Below are positions 26,081 to 37,679 of a DNA stretch of 64,000 bases, piece by piece. The first letter of the stretch is position 1. Each line of letters begins with the position of its first letter. Location of the stretch: contig NC_065542.1 of assembly GCF_932294415.1 (NCBI RefSeq), positions 49,206,942-49,270,941 on the forward strand, written 5' to 3'. The translations under genes and the position numbers were made by a program. Below the pieces are notes generated by a model. The model saw only the letters and a list, made by a program, of their open reading frames with translations, was not told where the DNA came from and searched no databases. The DNA is from Quercus robur. Its lineage: Eukaryota > Streptophyta > Magnoliopsida > Fagales > Fagaceae.

Positions 26081-27730
26081 GCCTTTGGCCTAAGGATGAG
26101 TGTACCACTACTACACATGTGTATTGTTCAATCAAATGTTATGAATTGTAATGAAGCCAAATGAAAAGCTTCAAAAACTTATGTAATCATTTTTGTGGGA
26201 GGTCATAAATGCTCATTTCTATAATTGAGATAGACCACTTGACTTAGTACTAGTTGTGTATGACTTGATTAAATTGATCATTAAAACTTCACTTTAGACT
26301 ACTGACTATTCCACATTTGATACTCACACACAACACACAAGACTTTGTTCAATGAATACTTATTTCATTTGTGTGATTGTATGTGTTCAAATGTGATGTG
26401 TATGCTCAATTACTTGTCGATCAAACCCAAAAAGATTTTTGAGTATTTTATATGTTTTTGAAAGTGTTTTTATACTTTCGTGTTTTAAGTTTTTGTGCAA
26501 ATTGCATTTTCAATGTTTTCTTCAAAAACTTCTTCAGAGGCATTTTCATGAGAAGCTCACGACTAAGCTTTTCCCGCAAAAATGGGTTTAGGCAAAATTG
26601 TGAAAACACAAAATTCAAATAGAAACTTTCACGACTGTCTCGTGTCTAAAGACTTCCCGCGAAAAGTTTTGTGCTTCAGAGGTGTTTTTCGCGAGTAATT
26701 TCGAAAGATGGTTACCCGCAAAAAACGCATGTTTTCAGTTTTAAAGGGCAAATGTAGACAGTTTTTCAAACATTCACTATTCCCTTCATTTTGCCTCCCT
26801 TAAGCCTAAACAACCCAAAACTGATTTTCACTCAAAACCCCAACAAGTTTCAAGTGCAATCACTTCAAAATCATTTCTAAGGTATGTTTTTAACATCTTT
26901 TCTCTTTATTTCCTTAGATTATGCAAAAAGGTTTTAGGGTTTTACTTGAAGTGGGGGTTTTTTTGAAAAAGGGTTGGGAACACTAAATTTTGTAAAATAT
27001 TTTTTTCAAATTTTTGATTGGGCTATGTCCCATTTGATCTATTTGTGTCTGTGTTGGCCCAATGTGGCATTTTTTAACATGTATTTAGGTATATTTTCAC
27101 ATGTTCATGCATTGCCCACATGTTAAGTATAGTGTTGCATATCAAGTGTTTGATAAAATGCTCAAGTGGCATTTTTGAGTTGTTTTGGACTCCAATGAGT
27201 TCCAAATTTTGGGACTTCCCTTGATTGAATTTGTTTCTCATGTTTTGATCATTGGGTGTGTGATTTACACACTTTGACCCAGCTGTGCCTATTCATGCCT
27301 TGCCATGCATCACCTCATGCACTCTTGATGCACACACTTGCACTTGTCATGCTTTTGCATTGCACTCATGCTAGATATATGTTGTTACATGTTTAGCATC
27401 TTTGACATGATCTTGTGTCTTTAATTATGTTCTTTTTAGGACTATGTGCTTGTTTAATGAACTAACTTGGGTTCTAATCAAGTTTGTGTTCGTGTTTTTG
27501 TGTTTTTTTTTTTTGGCACTTGTTTCTTTGTCTTGTGTCTATTTTTGCAGATGTCTCCAACTAAACACTCTACCTCCAAAAAGAAATCATCAAAGTGTCA
27601 ATGCACGGATTTAGAAAATTTCTGTAGCATTGAGGTAGACATAGCCTACAATGATTTCTACAAAAGGGCAACAATCATCATGAAGAGGGTTGTGAAAATG
27701 GAGACCCTTGAAAACACTTGCATTCCATAA

Positions 27731-28657
27731 GTGTTCAAGGAGATGACTTGGAAAAAGTTGCTGAATCCAAGTAGAACTGTCTTTGACGAAATTATAAGGG
27801 AATTCTTTTCAAACGCCATTGTGGAAGGAGATCGCATTAACTGTTGGGTGCAGCAAAAGGAATTCTTTATCACAAGGGATTCCATTCAAGAGTTCTTGGA
27901 AATTCGTCCACCATCTCAACAAATCTCCATCCAATATAATGACAGATTGGATTCTATTGAACCAATGGTTAGTCTCCTCGGTGGTACTCTCAAGAAGAAA
28001 AATTCAATGAACACCATCCCTTTCAATCCGGAGATGAGGACATTGGCCTATATCATGATTCACAAACTCTACCCGGTGATAAATTTGACCACACTGGCAG
28101 CACCAAGAACTACATTTCTTTATGATATCTTCACACATAAGGAGATTGACATCTGCGGTCACATCTTCTACCTCTTTAGAAAAGCCATCTCCAAGAGGAC
28201 TTTGAGAACTGTAATGCCATTCCCTAGTTTCATCATGGTTCTCATTGCAAAGACGAAACTAAAATTTCTGAGTGGTCTCACTGTGGTACGAAGAGACTCT
28301 CCTATTGGTGCTCCAACAATGTCCCAAAGCAAAGCTCATATCACCGAACCAAAAACCGACATGTCTCAAATCCCAAGGGACAATATTGAGGAAGAAGGTG
28401 GGGATACTGAAGAAGAAATTGACAGAGTCACCTCAGCACCAGAGAATTCTGCTCAACCATCCTCCCAAGCACAAGCACGAGGATCCGATCGTCTTGATCG
28501 CCACCTTGCAAGGGTAGAGCAAATGTATGGCATGCTTGAATCCCATGTACAGCACACCGTGGATCAGTTTGCTTACATCCAAGGCCAAAACATTGCATTA
28601 TCATCGCAGATTGAAGATATGACGATGGCACAAGGATCTGATTCAGAGTCTGACTAG
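27731..28657 (+). mobile_element. Envelope-like region of the SIRE-type fossil
   Basis: An open stretch of about 308 codons resembling the extra 3' protein found in SIRE-type plant Copia elements (landmarks EIDICGHIFYLF, RTLAYIMIHKLYP, SGLTVV). The end is acidic and Gln/Ser-rich. It belongs to the truncated element and is not a host gene. Confidence 0.6.
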
Positions 28658-29474
28658 TTCCAGCATTTAGCTATTCGTGCCAAAAAGGGGGAGAGCAAAC
28701 TCATTGTATAGTTTGGACGATAGCATATAGTAAGGGGGAGAGCATCACAAGAAGGGAAGTGTGCATAGTGAAAAGGGGGAGTTTTGTGAGCTCAAAAGGA
28801 TAAGCTGACACACACACCACTTTTGGTCACATACTTTTGGATAGTCTAATCATTGTTTGGCTAGTCTAGTTAATTTATAGCTTTTATTTACTTTTTACCT
28901 TGTGGTTGTTTACATTGCTTTCTTTTAAAGCTTTAAGTACTTCAGTTTAATATTCAGTACTTTATATCACTGCTTTGTAGCATTTTTTTTTTTGGGTACT
29001 TTTAGATGTGTTGAATTATCTTGAGTACTACACACTTGTACCCTTGTTGGATCTTGTATCCTTGATGCAAATACTTCTTGTATTTTGCATTGGTTGTGTG
29101 TTGGACATGCAATTGATCTTTGTATTGATCTTAATTGCATTGCATGTCTGGATGATCATTTACTAGCTAAATGATCATTGTAGTCATTCTGTAATGACTG
29201 TTCTTGTATGATTAAGATATGCTTAATAGTTTATATTACGTTTGTTACCTTGATCGCACTTTACTTTCTTATATACGTACTATGTATTCAACTTGTCATA
29301 AGCTTAATGAAAGTTTTGTTTGTGTGCGAGTGTTTCAGGTTACAAGTATATACATGCAAGTGCTTCACAGCTTCTAGATTAGGTGTGAGTGAGTTTTTCC
29401 ACTGTTCCCAAACTCACATTTAAGTCTAGAGTCTGTTTTAGGGGTTTTGTCACAGAATAGCCAAAGGGGAAGAT

Positions 29475-30596
29475 TGAAAAGTTGTAATTTATAACTATTT
29501 TGTGTTGGCTTTAATTCCGTGCTAAATTTGATTGTAATTATATTCAATTTTATGTACCCCGTATTATGTGAGATTTCATTGTAAGGGTAATGTGTGGATA
29601 TGGATAGGGTGTATTAGATATGACAAATTAGCAAAACAGACTATTTTGCTAATTAGCAAAACAGGCTTTACTCGCAAGACAGTAGCAAAAACCAGTTGTC
29701 TCCATCCTGTCATGACTCTTTGCATTCTAGTTATTTGCTGAGCACATGCTTCACTTCGCGGGAAGTATACTCGCGAACTACCAGTGAAACAGCTTTGATC
29801 TTCAATAGCCTTGAGTCGTATCAGATATGACAAATTAGCAAAACAGTCTGTTTTGCTAATTTGTCATATCTGATACACCTTGTCCATATCCACACTATAT
29901 TTACCCTCATTACCCACAGATATTGAGGAGTGCTTTTTAGAGAGAAAACCCTAGCCATAAACCCTTGAGAGTGAGAGATTGTTACACCCACAATTCTCTA
30001 CACAATCCATTGTGATTTTCCTGAACTCCTACCTCTCCATTTCCAAATCCATGAGAGGTTGATAGCCCAAACACTTACCACACCCATCCTGAGTGTCAAG
30101 TGAGGTTTTGGTGCTGCTAGGAAGCATTGGAAGAAGCCAAGCTTTGGTAGATGCAATCGGGCGCATTGCTGGATTCGGAAAGCTAGACAAGACACGGTTC
30201 CGAGAAGCCTTGTTGGAGTAGAAGTTTGAAGGGCTTAGATGCATTGGGTAGATTACACTTGGAGAGTCTCTTGCTATTCGTGTATCCCAACTTATTGTCT
30301 AATAGATCGATTTACCGCTTGGAGGGCGGCAGAGAGGTTTTACACTGAGTATTTCGGTTTCCTCTTCGATAACATATCAGCGTGTTATCTTGTTTTTGCA
30401 TTCTTCTTCCCTACTCTTTTAGCTTTCATTTTACTGCCGTGTTTTAATGAATATGGCTTAGAGTAGTTTTATTGTTTATCCGCTCACATTTACTCTATTT
30501 CGCATTTAGATTAAGTTAGAGTAAAATCAACCAAGCCGTAATTTTGAATTTTGGGTCTAAACAGCTCTTGTGTTTTAATACATAATCGAGCTTTCA
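29475..30596 (+). repeat. SIRE-type 3' LTR
   Basis: Opens TGAAAAGTT and closes GAGCTTTCA, giving short inverted ends. It shares the block GCATTGGGTAGATTACACTT through CGCTTGGAGGGCGGC and TTCGATAACATATC with the minus-strand LTR at 60030-61162. Confidence 0.7.
29818..29876. repeat. Perfect inverted repeat inside the LTR
   Basis: Two 28-bp arms separated by 3 bp. The left arm begins GTATCAGATATGACAAATTA. A related direct copy lies at about 29615-29640, so the region looks like a local inverted duplication. Confidence 0.85.
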
Positions 30597-30603
30597 TAGT
30601 TCA

Positions 30604-31322
30604 TACTATGAAATAAAAGTATACTCAACTCTCTAACTGTCTTCCACTCATCGATAGTGCGACATTAAGACATGGTGTGAGCAAGTGTATATGCATGTGT
30701 CTTATAGATGATTTAAAATTAAACCATAGTAGAATATGACTTTACATTGCACACCAAATATTCTCTCTACTTATATACCCAAAACAAAAACTAACTAACC
30801 AAATTACCTAAACCTAAATTATATTTAAGCCCTTAATTTAAAAAGAAAAAAAGATTACCCTAGGGGTTTCGGCGTCTTGATGGTGGTGGGAGGCTAGTAT
30901 AACAGAGGTGATGACCCCTCAGATTCCTCCTTCTCTCTCTTTCAAATGTTTTGTTAGTTTTAGGTCTTTTATTTTGGTAATATATAATGAAATAGTATCT
31001 TTTATTTAACAATCCACAACATTTTCTATCTCTCTCTAGAGTCTTGTTAGTTATTACTTTTTACTATTAATCCTTACTTTTTTTTTTTTGTTTTTTTTTT
31101 AAATACTAAACCAATGGGTATGCTAAAAGACATGAAGAATATTGAAAAGTGTGGTGTAAGTTTAGGGAATTAATGAGATATTAATGAGATAATAGTAAAA
31201 TAAGATAATGTGAAATTTTGGGTAACAATAAAAAAAGCTTAATAAAAGAGGTAAAAAAAGGCTAAATGCAAAATTAGAGTGGCACTTGGCAGGACCTCAT
31301 GCACTCTCGCATGAGGTCTTTG
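30604..31322 (+). repeat. Duplicated repeat unit, copy 1
   Basis: First of two copies spaced 990 bp apart. It starts TACTATGAAATAAAAGTAT and ends at a hairpin GACCTCATGC-ACTCTC-GCATGAGGTC (31293-31318). About 270 bp, including a 35-base T run (31478-31512), separates it from copy 2. Confidence 0.75.
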
Positions 31323-31473
31323 AGAAAGAGACATTTTGTAACAACTTTTATTCTACAATATTCCTTAATTTTTTTTTTTTTTTACTCATTCCTTGAACTG
31401 AATAATTATAATGGTTATGTGTGTACAATTTATAATTGTTGTTTTGCTGCATATTTAAAGTCTTCTCAAGGTA

Positions 31474-31518
<45 letters not shown>

Positions 31519-31593
31519 TGAAACCAAAAATAAATGCAAAAGAGTAATGGGACCATGAAAATTAAATAATTTGCGTTGTGTTCACATATTAAA

Positions 31594-32316
31594 TACTATG
31601 AAATAAAAGTATATCCAACTCTCTCACTGTCATCCACCCATTGATAGTGTGATATTAAAACATGGTGTGGGCAAGTGTCTTATAGATGATTTAAAACCAG
31701 GGTAGAATATGGTTTTACATTGTGTACCAAATATTCTTTCTACTTATATACCCTAAAAAAAAAATTAGCCAACCAAATTACCCAAACCTAAATCATATTT
31801 AATCCCCTAATTTAAAAAGAAAAGAAAATACCCGTAGGGGTTTCGGCATCTTGATAGTGGTGGGAGGCCAATGACGGAGGCAACGACCCCTCAGATTTCT
31901 CTTTCTCTCTCTTTCAAATATTTTGTCAGCCTCAAGACTTTTATAGTGAAACAATGCGTTTTGATTTTGTAGTGAAATAATGCGTTATATTTAATAATCC
32001 ACAACATTTTTGTGTCTCTCTATCTCCCTCCATACCTTATCTGATTAGTTATTATTATTAGTTCTTAATTATTATTATTTTGTTTTTTTTTTTAAATATT
32101 AAAATAGTGGATATGCTAAAAGACATGAAAAAGAGAGAAATGTGTGATGTAAGCTTAGACAATTAATGAGAGACTAATGAGATAATAGTAAAATAAGTTA
32201 ATGTAAACTTTTGAGTAATTGTAAACAAATCTTAATGAAAGAGGTAAAAAAAATGCTAAATGCAAAATTAGAGCATCACTTGGCAAGACCTCATGCACTC
32301 CCGCATGAGATCTCTG
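31594..32316 (+). repeat. Duplicated repeat unit, copy 2
   Basis: Second copy, sharing GGGGTTTCGGC(A/G)TCTTGAT, GTGGTGGGAGGC and the terminal hairpin (32286-32312). It is followed by a CATA tetranucleotide repeat (about 32330-32353). A third partial tail lies at 61195-61320. Confidence 0.75.
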
Positions 32317-32326
32317 CTTATATATA

Positions 32327-32359
<33 letters not shown>

Positions 32360-32499
32360 TGTATATATTGATGATTATTCCTTTATAACTCCTAATCACT
32401 AATCAACATGAGTCTCAAAAAACTTTGTGATATGACTTTATCATACGTACAAAATAAGCATAGATTTTTTTTTTTTTTAAAGGATATTGCTATTGTATT

Positions 32500-32610
32500 C
32501 ATCCCAAGGGAGTCAATCTCGTACCGAGAGTTGTACCAATTTGGCCAGCGGAATGATATATTTCGATATCGATCAATACCGGTGTATCGTTTCGAGTTTA
32601 CCGCTATTTT
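32500..32610. repeat. Fragment of a dispersed 'ATACCGGTAT' repeat
   Basis: Contains CTCGTACCGAGAG, TTTCGATATCGATC and ATACCGGTGTATCG. A longer relative lies at about 55605-55790. This is a common interspersed repeat type; superfamily not determined. Confidence 0.4.
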
Positions 32611-32639
32611 ATATATTTAATATATATATATATATATTA

Positions 32640-32755
32640 TAAATGTGCTACGTCCACAATATTTTCTCGACACTTTTATAAAAAATCATATGTGGCTATT
32701 TTTTATTGGTTCTAATTTGAATCTACCACAAAAATAACTTTTTTGCCCCACCAAT
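32640..32755. repeat. Dispersed 'GCTACGTCCACAATATTTT' module
   Basis: One copy of the MITE-like module also seen in diverged form at 14100-14220 and 22.1-23.6 kb, with 'aaatcatatgtggct' and 'attggttctaatttgaa' as landmarks. Confidence 0.45.
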
Positions 32756-32767
32756 AAAAACCCAGAA

Positions 32768-32982
32768 GAGTATCCACATCATTGGATGCAAAAATTTTGC
32801 AAATTTACACATTTAAAACCTACTTTTTTCTATTTTACACATCCATTTATCCAAAACACTCACTTCAGTTTATCTATTATACACACTATTTTCTTTAAAT
32901 AATCATTTTATATTCTTTTTTTTTTTTTTTTTCAACAACCTTACTAGTCAAACCCACTTTCTCACTTTCCTTTTCTAAACAC

Positions 32983-33024
<42 letters not shown>

Positions 33025-33702
33025 GAGTTTTCTTTCTTTTTCTTCTTTCTCTCATCTTTCTTCACCGATCAAGTTTTCTTCTTTCGCTCATTTCTTCACT
33101 GGAAAACTCCATTAACAAACCAAAAAACTCCATAAACAAACCAAAAATCTTCACTTCAACACAAACCCATGTTAATCTAAGTCCATTTGGGTTGGATTTG
33201 GCGATGGCAGCAAGGTAGATGCAGTGGGTTTAGACTGGGTTTTTTGGTGGGTTTGTATTGTTTTTGGGTTGGGTTTCCCGGTGAGTTTTGATTGATTTTG
33301 AGTTGGGTTTTCCAATAGGTTTGTCTTGATTTTGAATTGGAATTTCTAATTGCTTTTTCGTTGATTTTGGGTTAATTTTCTGTGCTAGGTTGCAGTGTTT
33401 GGTGGTGGCGCTAGGTTTGGTGGTTATTTTCTTCTTCCTTCTTCTTATTCTGCCGTGCTGGGTTGTTGTAGAAGTTGGGGAAGAGAAGTAGGTCAATAGA
33501 GGAGAGAGAGAAAAAGAATAAAAAAAGCATTTACAAATGAACAGTAACCGTGTATATATACACGGTTGCTGTTCATTTACAAGGCCGGTGTGTATATTTA
33601 GACATTTTTACAAAGACTGATATGGATGTTTTTTGGGTTAAGATGTGCAAAATAGCACTTTTTGCATTTTACACATTCTTGCAACCACTGATGTGGTCGC
33701 TC
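32768..33702. mobile_element. Non-autonomous TIR element, about 0.94 kb
   Basis: Left end GAGTATCCACATCATTGGAT. The reverse complement of the right end is GAGCGACCACATCAGTGGTT, so the terminal inverted repeat extends beyond 25 bp with mismatches. The interior has a CT repeat (about 32986-33019). It also has a palindrome at about 33541-33575 (AACCGTGTATATATACACGG core). No transposase. Confidence 0.55.
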
Positions 33703-34029
33703 TAACAACTTAAAACTTGTTGTGAAAGTGTTGTAAAAATATTGTGAAGATTTTTTTTTTTTTTTGGGTTTTGGTACACGTGTCTCAATTTTCGACTACC
33801 ATCTGCCAATAAATTGCTTTTAATAACTCACTTTTTTTCAACTCCACTCATTCTCTTTTACTTTTACAATTTATCTTTCTTTATTTTTATCTTGATTTTA
33901 TCTCCTCCACATGTTTACCTCCACTGTGTCTTATCTCATTTCAAATTTCAAAAAGCTAGTCTTATCTCCTTACCTTTGGTCAGTCATCACGTGGACACCC
34001 AAAGCAAAACTATTTGAGAAACAATAAAG

Positions 34030-34131
34030 GGATCCATATCTCATGCAATACCTAGGGTATTGCACGGTGTGCAATTCCTAAATTCTCAGCCATAGATTTA
34101 ATCTAATGGCTTAAATCATTGACACCTCACC
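34030..34131 (+). repeat. Outer MULE left TIR
   Basis: 102 bp, inverted match to 55321-55422. Contains a near-palindrome, GCAATACC-TA-GGGTATTGC. Confidence 0.85.
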
Positions 34132-34339
34132 AAATAAGTAAAATACTACTTTAGCCTTAAAAAGCCTCACAGCCCGCCCACTGTTTCAGTTTCAGGCTGC
34201 CCACTGTTTCATAAAACATAAACTCAATTTTTTTTCTCTCTCTCTCTCCCCTGCGCAGCTGCCTCTCCTTCAATCCATTGTCACAGTAGCCCGGTACCAA
34301 TCCACACAAGGCCAAGCCTCTCTCTGTGCCATCACTGTT

Positions 34340-34969
34340 GCTTCGATGAACCAATTCTCTAAACCTCCATAGCTTCGAGAACCCAGTAGAGTTACTATTC
34401 TTCCAAAGCTCCAGTGAAGCTTCAAGCTCGTCCGATTCCAACGCTGTCAACAAATCCCCAAAATCCCCTTTGTCCTCCTCTTTCTGGTACCTTTTTTCCC
34501 TCTTTCACTTCCTATATGTTTGTGTGTGTTTGTTATGTATAAGATTTTTTTTTTCTTTGAGAATCATTATGTATAAGATAATTTAATGGTAGTGAAGAAG
34601 AATTTCAAATAGGCAATGAAGTTTTTGGAGTCTAATTAAGTGGAATCTTTAATTTTTGAAGTGTCCCATGTGATAAAAATTACTCTATTTTCATTTTTTT
34701 TGTCCTACCTAACAAAACAGAGTATCAGTAGTGGTTGGCCATTTGGGTTTTATGCTAAAAATTCAATTTTTGCTTTAAGAAAACTAAACATAGAAAATAT
34801 AGGCTTTTGCTGTAAATTTGATAAATTTTCGTAAAATGAAGCTTAATTGCTTTAAACTTGAAGGTTAATTTCTTTAATCTTAATTGCTTAATTGTTGTGA
34901 TGTAGGAATGGAGGATGTTTTGGCGAGCTATGTGTTTGGGAAGAAGAAGACAACAGAAGTTGCTCACTT
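34340..34969 (+). pseudogene. Captured fragment of a YtqB-like methyltransferase gene (tentative)
   Basis: A short exon-like block at 34906-34969 encodes MEDVLASYVFGKKK and TEVAH, ending at a GT donor. It resembles the start of the conserved domain of plant YtqB-like RNA methylases. About 420 bp upstream, 34350-34486 encodes a Ser-rich stretch (SSSEASSSSDSNAVNKS) that ends at a GT donor and could be the transit-peptide exon. The reading phases of the two blocks do not join cleanly and no catalytic part follows. I read it as host exons picked up by the outer MULE. The family assignment rests on one short motif. Confidence 0.4.
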
Positions 34970-35997
34970 GTAAGTACTTAAAGATTGGAATCCTTGAAAT
35001 ATTGATTTTTTATAGTTGTATATTTGGTTTGCTATTTTGATTCTTTACAAAGATTTTAAACCTTGCTAATTCGGATTAAGATGTAGTTGATTAGAATGAA
35101 ATAGAAAAAATCGCTTCACCACCTCTTTTGGCTGAGTGCAAAACGGCTAAATTGATAACTATATTATTAGCATTATAGTGGGAACTACAGAAGTAAACAA
35201 AGTGAAGTATATAAGTGCACTCTAAATACAACAGAGAATAAGTTCTTACAAAAATAGATTGCAATTTTGCATGAGAATCTCTTTTCTGTATGAAATTGAA
35301 GCACTTGATGCGAGTTTTAGTTTTTGGGGTTGTGTGTTCTTACATGTGCATGTGTGGATAAGTTTTTTATGAATCTTTGTTTGATATAAGCATAATTTGG
35401 AACATTAGGCAGGTTGGATCACTCTCTACAATTTTCTTATCTTTTTTATCAACCTAATAATTAACGGAAGCCACTTTTAAGGTCCTAGGATATCTTTTAT
35501 TGACACTTCAATGGCATACTCAATGATGAGATGTTTGCCATACATATTCCATGCTTACTTTACTTCCTATCTTGCAAGTGATCTGCTCATCCTTAAAATG
35601 AAAATGAATTGCACTAGATCATGCTGCCGTTTATTATTAATTGCTCCTTCCTAGGTTCTAGGTGGTGAACTATAAAATGCCATTTTATACACTGGTGTAG
35701 ATGATTGCAGAACTCTTTTGCGATTAACCATAAACACACACACGCCCTTTTTGATACTTAAGTTTATGAGCTGTTTGCTACTTGTACTTGGTGGGCCAAC
35801 GAAATGAGCTTGTTTTATGGACCTTGTATGATGCTTTATAGGAATGCGCTTCTTATATATGATAAGCACAATATTGGTACACAAATTTTCAGCTTTTATT
35901 TTTAACGAAAAACATTCATTCTTCTATATTTATAATAGTTGATATTTTGTACATTTGTTTGTTAATTACAGGAGTATTCATTAATTCATTGCATAGT

Positions 35998-36745
35998 ATG
36001 GCCAGAGAATACTCTCAAAACATGGATGCCAATGAAGATTTGAGTCCTAGATTTGGTATGGAATTCGATACATTAGTAGATGCATGAGAATTTTGGCTAA
36101 AATATGGAAGGCAAATGGGCTTTGATATTAGAAAACATTACATAAATATAAGTAAGAAGGATGGAAAGAAAACATCAAGGGAATTTGTATGTGCAAAGTA
36201 GGGCATTCAAGGTTCAGAAAAAGAAGATATGATTCGCACTCGTAACCAAGATGATACAAGGACTAATTGTCCTGTAAAGCTATATTTTTCATTAGTGCAA
36301 GAAACTAGAAAGTATAAAGTGACTGATTTTATTGAAGAACATAATCACACTCTTCATCTATCAGAAACAGTTTATATGATAAGATCTCAACGAAAAATCT
36401 CAGAAGTTCATGCAGGATTGATTGAGTTAGCATCCTCTTCTGGAATCAAGCCAAAAGCAGCACATGAGTTAATGAGTAGAGAAGCTAGTGGGAGAGCTAA
36501 TCTTGGATTCACTGAGCTTGATCAGTATAGTTATCTTAGAACAAGACGGCAAAAAATATGATATATGGTCAAGCTGCATGCTTATTAGGATACTTTCAAG
36601 AACAATTGATTACAAATCCATCCTTTCAATATGCAGTACAATTAGATAATGTTGAGTACATTACAAACATTTTTTGGGTTGATGCTAGAATCATTGCAGA
36701 AATAGGAGCCATAATGGTAGAAAACATTGTGAGTCTTGTCATTCT
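35998..36745 (+). pseudogene. FAR1/FHY3-related protein, broken
   Basis: The frame from 35998 reads as the N-terminal part of a FAR1-family protein, MULE-derived proteins that include light-signalling factors. It has an FAR1 DNA-binding region (EFWLKYGRQMGFDIRK, TNCPVKLYFS, EEHNHTLH) followed by the start of the MULE transposase region (FQYAVQLDN, TNIFWVDAR). There are in-frame stops at 36085 and 36199 and a frame change near 36558. The DDE core and SWIM finger are missing. It may be the remains of the outer element's own transposase or a captured host FAR1 gene. Confidence 0.72.
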
Positions 36746-37259
36746 GTAAAATCTCAGTAATGAGCATGTGCATGCAATGGAAACCAATCCACTTTGAAAA
36801 TTATGAGAACACAATGAGCTTATCAAAATTCTTAAGTGTAACATGGTGCAGTGGTTTCTTTTCATCAAATGTTAAAAAATGCTTATATAAAAGGCACAAC
36901 CAGAGCGCATAAAAACTAATAATTTCTTCTCAAAGACAAGCTAATAATTATGGTTCTCATACCATCTAGTAATAACAAAAGGAAATAACCATTTATGCTA
37001 GTAGTAGGGCCACCACATTCACTTGTTATAAATAACAAAAATTCATTGAAATTTTTATCCACAACCAAATGAACAAAACCTAAAACAAAAAGCCTTTAAA
37101 GCTTAGCTAAATTAGCTTCACAATATAAATAAGTGATTTTAGTGTTTCAAGAAAGCCAAAATAGCTACATCTTCATTATGATCCCAACTAAAATAGATAT
37201 GAGTCATGTTCTTTATATCTAAAATTTCATGAACAATTTCTCCCAAAAAAAAAAAAAAT

Positions 37260-37352
37260 TCATGAACAAAGCCAGCTTCATGGTCTTCACTAATCCCTCC
37301 AGCACCTGCCTTTTCATGAACAAAGCCAGCTTCATGGTCTTCACTAATTCCT
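37260..37352 (-). repeat. Short tandem duplication, open in frame
   Basis: Two copies of a block containing CATGAACAAAGCCAGCTTCA, period about 57 bp. On the minus strand both read ISEDHEAGFVHE, so the duplication keeps frame. Protein not recognised. Confidence 0.5.
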
Positions 37353-37464
37353 AAAATGATTACATTAGAGTGTAAGAAACTAAGAATACACCCTTAAAAT
37401 TTATTACATAACTGAGCAAGACTGAAATTTAAAGTTCCGTTAAAGTTTAAAAGCAAGACCCCAC

Positions 37465-37649
37465 CTCCTTTAGGATATTGGAAAACAAATGTTTCTGTAG
37501 GGAGGAAGGAATAGTCCTAATTCATGTCCCTCAATCTGCATAAATTTAGCAACATGGTAATCCTCCATGGGATGATTAGCTTTCCCTTTTACTTGGCTGA
37601 AACCAAACTTGATTAACCCTTCATGGCATCTTCCTTTGCCAGAGCTAGA
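37465..37649 (-). pseudogene. Captured PP2C phosphatase fragment
   Basis: The minus strand encodes SSSGKGR, KFGFSQVKGKANHPMEDYHVA and HELGLF, then KHLFSNILKE. This is the N-terminal part of a clade of small plant protein phosphatase 2C enzymes. The metal-binding 'YDGH' stretch that should lie between LGLF and KHLFSNILKE is missing, and the rest of the catalytic domain is absent. Inside the outer MULE it looks like a captured, partly deleted host exon pair. Confidence 0.7.
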
Positions 37650-37679
37650 TGAGGAACGCCCTCCTACAAGCTACATAAC

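Larger units (their letters stand above)
26105..30596 (+). mobile_element. SIRE-type Copia element, 5'-truncated fossil
   Basis: The 3' part of a SIRE-like Copia element: the long spacer typical after pol, an envelope-like open region, a purine tract (CCAAAGGGGAAGAT) and a 3' LTR. The 5' LTR, gag and pol are absent from the window, and the left boundary is approximate. It is broken, with a few further breaks in the coding part. A related LTR lies on the minus strand at 60030-61162. Confidence 0.65.

Noticed and set aside
26081-26200. A U-snRNA gene downstream of the USE/TATA pair
   Set aside because: The sequence does not resemble U1, U2, U3, U4, U5 or U6.
30604-32316. Helitron call for the duplicated units
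   Set aside because: The hairpin fits, but the CTRR terminus and an A/T insertion site could not be shown.
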